Below, one piece after another: positions 58,524 to 64,000 of a stretch of DNA of 64,000 bases. The stretch's first letter is position 1, and each line of letters starts with the position of its first letter. A program made the translations under genes and the position numbers. Source of the stretch: Anaeramoeba flamelloides (lineage: Eukaryota; Metamonada; Anaeramoebidae); the NCBI GenBank assembly GCA_027625915.1, contig JANTQA010000032.1:9300001-9364000 (forward strand), read 5' to 3'. The notes beneath the pieces are model-generated. The model did not search any database and had not been told where the DNA came from. It was given only the letters and a program-made list of their open reading frames with translations.

Positions 58524-61213
58524 TTTTTGTTGTTGTTATGGTTATTATTACTATTGTTGTTGTTGTGGTGGTGGCTGTGGTGGTGGTGGTTATTATTATT
58601 TTTATTATTATTTTTATTGTTATTTTCATTAGATTGGCGATTTTGATTTTTTTTTACAATTGCTTCATTATTTGTAATTATTATTACTGTTTTATGATTA
58701 TAATTGTATTTTTTTTTTTCAGTCCTATTTAAATTAAGATCAAGACAAATACGTAAAATTTTTATTACATGAAATAAAAAATTTTCATAAATAAAAGATT
58801 TGTTATTTGGATCTTTTACATTGATCAATTTTATAAATATTGATTTTGAAAACATTAAAATTAATAAATTTATAAATTTAATTTGTAAATCAAGATTTAA
58901 TAATAAGGGATCTGTCATTAAATCGATTAAAAAAGCGAAAATTTCATTAAATATATAATTTTTTTTCTCCCTAGATTTGCAATTTTGAAATAATAAATAA
59001 ATACCATTAAGACAGCCATTTATTTCGCTATTACTGATTTTAATTCTTATTAAAACCTTAATAATTTGTTTAAAAAAATATTCAACGAATTTATTCGATT
59101 TTCTAATTAATTTTAATATTAAATTTTGAATATTTTTTCTTAGAATCACATTGTTTGAAATTAAGGCTTTAAAAAATAATTTACAAATCATTTTAAAATA
59201 TTTTGTATAATATAAATCATTTTGTATGATCTCTTCAATATTTTGTTCTAAAAGTTCAAAAATTTCCATCTTTATCAATGTATCGTTTTCTTTTTTTAAG
59301 AGATAAAGAATTGATTCGAGAAAATTATTTTTATATTTTACATATAAATAATTTTTCCCTATTTTTGGTAAAATATTTTTTAAACATTTCGCAATTACCT
59401 TTCTTGATGATTTGTCTTGAAACGATCTTTGTATGATTTTAAATAATGGTTTAATTGGTATAATGGAATTTATTTTCCCAATTACATTCGATAAAATATT
59501 CCCGATTAATATTAGATTTCTTTTTCGGATTAAGGGATCATCATCATTAGAAAAATTTATAAAGATCAAAAGTTTTTCATTTTTATTCTCTTTTTGATTT
59601 GGTAAAGGATCCTTTTTTTCATTTTTTAGATTATTTAGAAACAAAAAATTTATTGTAACTTTAGGTTCCAATTTTAGAATTAATTTTATTTTTTTGTCTT
59701 TTATTATTTGTTCCTGTTCGTGTTCGTGTTTCTGTTTCTGTTTCTCTTTCTGTTTCTGTTCTTGTCCCTGTGTTTGTTCTTTATTCTTTTCAGTTTCGTT
59801 TTTTAATAAGGAATTATTTGTAAAAGATTTACTATATTGCTGATTGTTTGTAAATTCTTCTTTTTGAATTAAATTACCACTTTGTTTTTGATTTTTTAAA
59901 TTATTAGGAAACATAAAATTTATTTTAACTTTTGGTTCCAATTCTAGAATTAATTTTATTTTTTTCTCTTTTATTATTTGTCCTTGTCCTTGTTCTTTTT
60001 CATTTCCATTTCCATTATTTTTTTCTTCATTTTCAGAATTCTGTCTTGGGCTCTGGATTAAATGATTGTTAGTATTTGGTTTGAGTGGAAAAAAAATGTC
60101 TGAAAAAAGATCAAAATCATTATTTGTTAGTTCATTAAAAAATAATAAAATTAAAGCCTTTAAAGAGATAAATATGGATTTTGAAAGCAGCAATTGTTTT
60201 AATTTAATGGCAAAATCTTTGGATATTTTGAAATTGTTATAATGGCCATTTTGTAAAAGAGAAATAGCTAATTCCAAAACAATACTTCTCAAAGAATTGT
60301 TCTCAAAGTGTAAAAAATTTTGAACACAAGAATTGAAAATTTTTTGTAAGAAATTTAAATAACAATCTTTTAAACTGGTAGGCGCATGTGTAGCCTTCTT
60401 CCCAAATTTCCGAGTAAAATAAAGTAGTACGGTAAAAAACCCAATTCTTGAATGATTCGACAAATTTGTTTCAATTTTTAAATTGTGTAATGTTTTACGA
60501 AAGAGCGATTTGAATACACTTTTTTTTTTATTTTGGCAAATTATATTAATTAGGATTGTTGAACAAGATCGGATAATTTCTTTATTCATTGTGTTCAAAT
60601 TTGTTATTAAAATGTCAATCAATTTTGTTCTTTCTTGTTTCCTTAGGTATTGTACATACATTTGATAAATTGGCTCGCTGTTTGGGTTGTTTAAAAATAA
60701 ATAAATCGGTGAGCTTTTTTCAAAATTTAAATGCTTACAAACGGCACTCCAAAATCTCTTTGCTGTTTTAAACAATTGCTGGTGTGAAACTGATTTCGAA
60801 AGTAACAAAATACATTGGAAAGCGAGCTCACAGGACCTTATTTCTTTTTCTTCTTGCAGATTCAAATATTTGACAAAGACAACCAAGAGCAAATCTGAAT
60901 GGAAGTGCTTGACAGAATTTACAATCGTTACGCAGCATTGGTGTGCTAAAGATCGAATATTTGATAACGGATCAGAATGTAAATTTAAAAATGTTCGGAG
61001 TACTAAAACCAATTTTGTTTTTGATTTTTGGTGGAGTTTGTTGCTTTGCAAAAACAACTCGGGTTGTAAATCAGTAAATGTTATCGATTTGTCAGAAATT
61101 ACTTTGTCAACAAGTTTCCAACACGTTTGCGAAAACAACTCAGCACTTTTGATTGCAATTTCAGGTGATTGACATCTTTTTTGAAGAACATCGAGATCGG
61201 AATGCCAATTCAT
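55952..61213 (-). CDS. HTT: Huntingtin homologue, N-terminal and bridge part
   Basis: An open frame of about 1750 codons of HEAT-repeat sequence. The first in-frame ATG is at 61213 (NWHSDLDVLQKRC); the frame is open about 15 codons further upstream. The N-terminal HEAT block fits huntingtin: LRTFLNLHSDPLSNIRSLAH (human LFLLCSDDAESDVRMVAD), LLVVFVKYLNLQEEKEIRSC and SISLA-type helices. Low-complexity inserts (EKEQGQ, KQKQKEK, HHNNNNSNNN and a polyasparagine tract at 56236-56337) lie in loops, where human huntingtin also has disordered loops. No N-terminal polyglutamine tract is present. Combined with the downstream frame the protein would be about 2800 residues (human 3144). The frame ends at 55952, just past an A8 run at 55983-55990, where a single-base indel would continue into the downstream frame. 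Gene identity rests mainly on the C-terminal part. Confidence 0.8.
56236..56337 (-). repeat. AAT repeat (polyasparagine) in huntingtin N-terminal part
   Basis: About 33 AAT triplets in a row on the minus strand, coding Asn. Confidence 0.9.
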
Positions 61214-61280
61214 TAGAAGTCCAGTTTTTGTAAAAAATGATTTCACAACCTTTTCAAAAGAACCTTTTTTTTTTAATCAT

Positions 61281-64000
61281 TATTTGAATCCGACTTTGAA
61301 CAATACCAATGTTCATTTCTTCTCCTGAGAATTATTTCAGTTAAAAATTTTTCTTTTGAAAATCTTATCCTTTTTTTATTTCCTATTTGAATCTCAAAAT
61401 AAAGGTTTAAAATATTTATTCGCCTTTGAGAAATGTTATTCACTATTAAGTAACTTCTAGGATATTTTATTGATATTTCAACAATGAAGAGAGATCTATA
61501 GTCTCCATTTTAACAATTTCAAAGTAATATAAATCTCTTTGAGAATTTTTGTACTTTAAACTATTATTTGTTTTTGAATAATTTAGGGAAAAAAAATTTT
61601 ACTTCAGATCCTTTTTGTCTTTTTTTTTTTACCAAGAGAGTTTAAAAGTAAAACCAGGTAATTATTGTGAACTTTTTTTTGTCCACACTATGATTTGTAT
61701 TGGTCAAGATAAGAAATCCAAATGAAGCCAATCTTTTGAAAATTAAAAGAAGAAAAATCATCTGAAAGTTTTAGTTCGTTGATTGTAAAAAGACTAATAA
61801 CAAATAATTTTGTTGAAATGCTCTAAATTTATTTTTTAATAAAACTTGAATTCAAAAATCATGCCATTGATTCTAAATTGGTACGTCTACTCAATAATTT
61901 GATTTCAAATTACTTCATTTGGTATCTCTGAAAAATTTAAAAGAGAAAAAGGAAAAAAAAGAATAATCAATTTATAATAAACTATCTTTCAAAATAATTG
62001 TCCCATTAAAAATCAAATTTTGAAAATAAAAAATTTAATAAATTGAGGTTATCTATTATAATAAAGAAATTAATATTTTAATATACGGTTCTAAACACTA
62101 GAAATATTTGTTTTTCTTATAAAAATAAAAAAAAATAAAGTAAAAAAAAATAAAACAAAATAAAATAGAGCGATTTCTTATGAAATTTTGTTTATAAGAC
62201 AGTTAAAATCAAATTAAACTAATGAAAATTTTATCTCTCAGCCCAATACAAAAAATTTCACAAAATCAATAAAAAATATTTTTAATAATTGACATAAATG
62301 GGTGTTGGTGTTTTTTCACTTCTAACCAGAAAAATATTTGAGAACTTGAAATAAAAAATTTCATTTATCAATTGGAAAATATCAGTAAATTATAAATTTA
62401 AGAAATTTGCATCAGAGAAATTAATTGAGAATTTCGGGTTGTTCAATCAAATGTTGATAAAAAATATACAAAAAATATTCTGCTATAATACATTCAAACA
62501 CAATTCTTTGTTTAATTATTATTATAATAAATATTAGAACTTTCAAAGTTGCGATAGAACTTTTATAATTTTTCTTCAAAATATCCATTTTTCATCATAG
62601 TCATTTGATAAATCAATGAATTTATAAATATTTAATTTTAGTAATGAATTGAGTAAAAAATTGATTTTGATAAGTTTAATGAAACATTATTTAAATGGAC
62701 CTATTACCAATTTCCCAATTAGTAATTATTTAAAATTTTATCTTGATTTAAAAAAAAAAAAAAATCAAGAAGAATTATTTAAAAATAACTCGGCAAATAC
62801 CAGTTTAATGAACTATTTTAGTATAATTTTCATGTCTTACTTTTTTTTTTTCTTGTTCTCTATTTTTTTGGCAATCAAGACGGATTAAAAGTAAATATAA
62901 AGATTATTTATTTTTTGAGACAATATTTTCTAAAAAAAAATAATTAAATTGGGATTCAAGATTAAATTCAAATTAATTAAAAGAATCTGTGAACATCTTG
63001 GGTATTATTCAAAAAATTTTATTCATTATTTATCTTTTCTTGGGTTAATAATAAAGAAAATTATGATTCTTTATTGAAATTTCTAAAATAAAAATTTAAA
63101 AATTTGGGAAATTTTGTAGTAGTGCCGTGGAGTTATGTCAAGTGCCTAGTTTTTTTCAAATTTAAGAAATAAAAAGAAATTTTTTGAAATTTTCTTTTTA
63201 TTTCTCAAATTAAAAAAATGTTAACAGCCATTTTCCAAATCCGAATGAATTTAGTAAAATCCTTGATTTTACTAAATTCTTTCAAATCCTGAAAAACCTA
63301 ATGAAATTGTATCATTATTAATTTGGTCATGTAAATGATATATTATTATTTTTACTTTAATATTTTAATTATTTTTTATCTTCTCTTTTTTATTTATTAA
63401 ATTTCATGTTATTGCTCCTTTCTCAGAATAAATAAATAAAATAATATACTATTTTAAATAAAATTCATTATTTTTAGTTTGGAAGTTTGTCAAAAATAGT
63501 TAAATTTTTCAATAAATTTGCGAATGTCTGAGATAAATCAAAGAAAAATTCCTTTAGAAATCTAGAATTATAAAAAATATCATTGTCTTTAATCCTCACT
63601 TTTAATTTTCAATCCTAGATTTTTACAATTAATAATTGAACCTAATTTGTATTATTAGTCAAGTTTTTTAATTAAGGTTTTCAATTAAAATAAAATCTTG
63701 AACTTTTTCTAAGCTGTTATACCTTATTTCACTAAATATTTAATTAATATTTTGTTAATAAAAATGAGTGTTTTGATTTTCAAAAATTTGAACACTTTTT
63801 ACTTTGATGTTGAATTATGATTGAAACAATTGAATTTTAGATATTTTTTTTGTCTTTTTACAGATGAATAGAATATTATCATAGTAAACACCAATTCAAA
63901 ATTTTAAGCATATAAAAATCCAATTTTTGAAAAAAAAAATCTTATTTGATCAATTCAAAAAAAAAAATAATAAATTAGAACTCTATCAATAATTGGACTG
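61281..64000. other. AT-rich stretch at the right end, no gene seen
   Basis: Upstream of the huntingtin homologue. A plus-strand frame at 62649-62888 has no supporting motif. A palindromic family D copy lies at 63140-63215. Confidence 0.5.
63140..63215. repeat. Palindromic repeat family D, right-end copy
   Basis: GTGCCTAGTTTTTTTC followed by a palindrome AAGAAATAAAAAGAAATTTT...AAATTTTCTTTTTATTTCTC, as at 10085-10160. A long hairpin can form. Confidence 0.55.

Noticed and set aside
62649-62888. Plus-strand frame as a small membrane protein gene
   Set aside because: Starts with a non-ATG codon, contains a homopolymer run and a chance-like Phe run, and has no motif.
1-64000. tRNA, rRNA or CRISPR features
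   Set aside because: No cloverleaf with the GTTC-type T-loop, no rRNA-like conserved stretch and no spacer-repeat array was seen on either strand by eye.

Overview
The window reads as nuclear DNA of an AT-rich eukaryotic microbe, most likely an amoeboid protist. The reasons are GT-AG introns with T-rich ends, long A/T homopolymers between and inside genes, asparagine-, glutamine- and lysine/glutamate-rich low-complexity tracts in proteins, a non-LTR retrotransposon with a poly(A) tail, and a gene set that is purely eukaryotic. Genes end on standard stops. I cannot name the species; an Anaeramoeba-like or amoebozoan genome is only a guess.

Layout. Left part: the 5' three exons of an SPFH/stomatin-like protein (minus strand, 3804 to 2956, 3' end not found), divergent from a four-exon VPS39/Vam6 gene (plus, 5042-14758) whose 5.6-kb first intron is packed with decayed transposon-like sequence. 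After an empty AT-rich stretch comes a decayed LINE on the minus strand (about 22150 down to 16169), with B-box and RRM motifs in its first reading frame, an apurinic-endonuclease-like and reverse-transcriptase second frame, a poly(A) tail, two MITEs inserted in it and a GC-rich double hairpin. Middle: PRPF4 (minus, 24485-22704), a Q/N-rich WW-domain protein (minus), a four-exon tandem C2 protein (minus, 30747-29479), a four-exon BLOC1S5/Muted-like gene (plus, 34671-35882) and a BET-like bromodomain protein (plus, 38949-40418). Right part: a 6.6-kb stretch of repeats, a Ser-rich coiled-coil protein of unknown function (minus, 48530-47085), a 3.9-kb gene-free stretch, and a huntingtin homologue (minus, about 61213-52813) split into two frames at an A8 run.

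Genes total about nine in 64 kb. The rest is AT-rich sequence with several dispersed repeat families that recur inside this one window: family A (five copies), family B (four copies, two as a long inverted pair), family D palindromes, family E (C/A-biased strand), a Tc1/mariner-type TA-flanked palindromic MITE (four copies and a remnant), and separate fold-back elements. VPS39 (HOPS) and BLOC1S5 (BLOC-1) act in endolysosomal traffic, huntingtin is a HEAT scaffold linked to vesicle transport, and PRPF4 is a spliceosome subunit; I see no operon-like coordination between them.

The most interesting items are the huntingtin homologue with its frame breaks at homopolymers, the composite domain set of the LINE, the GC double hairpin in an otherwise very AT-rich element, the TIR element whose ends contain a GTAAGT splice-donor motif inside the VPS39 intron, and the compact family of palindromic MITEs.
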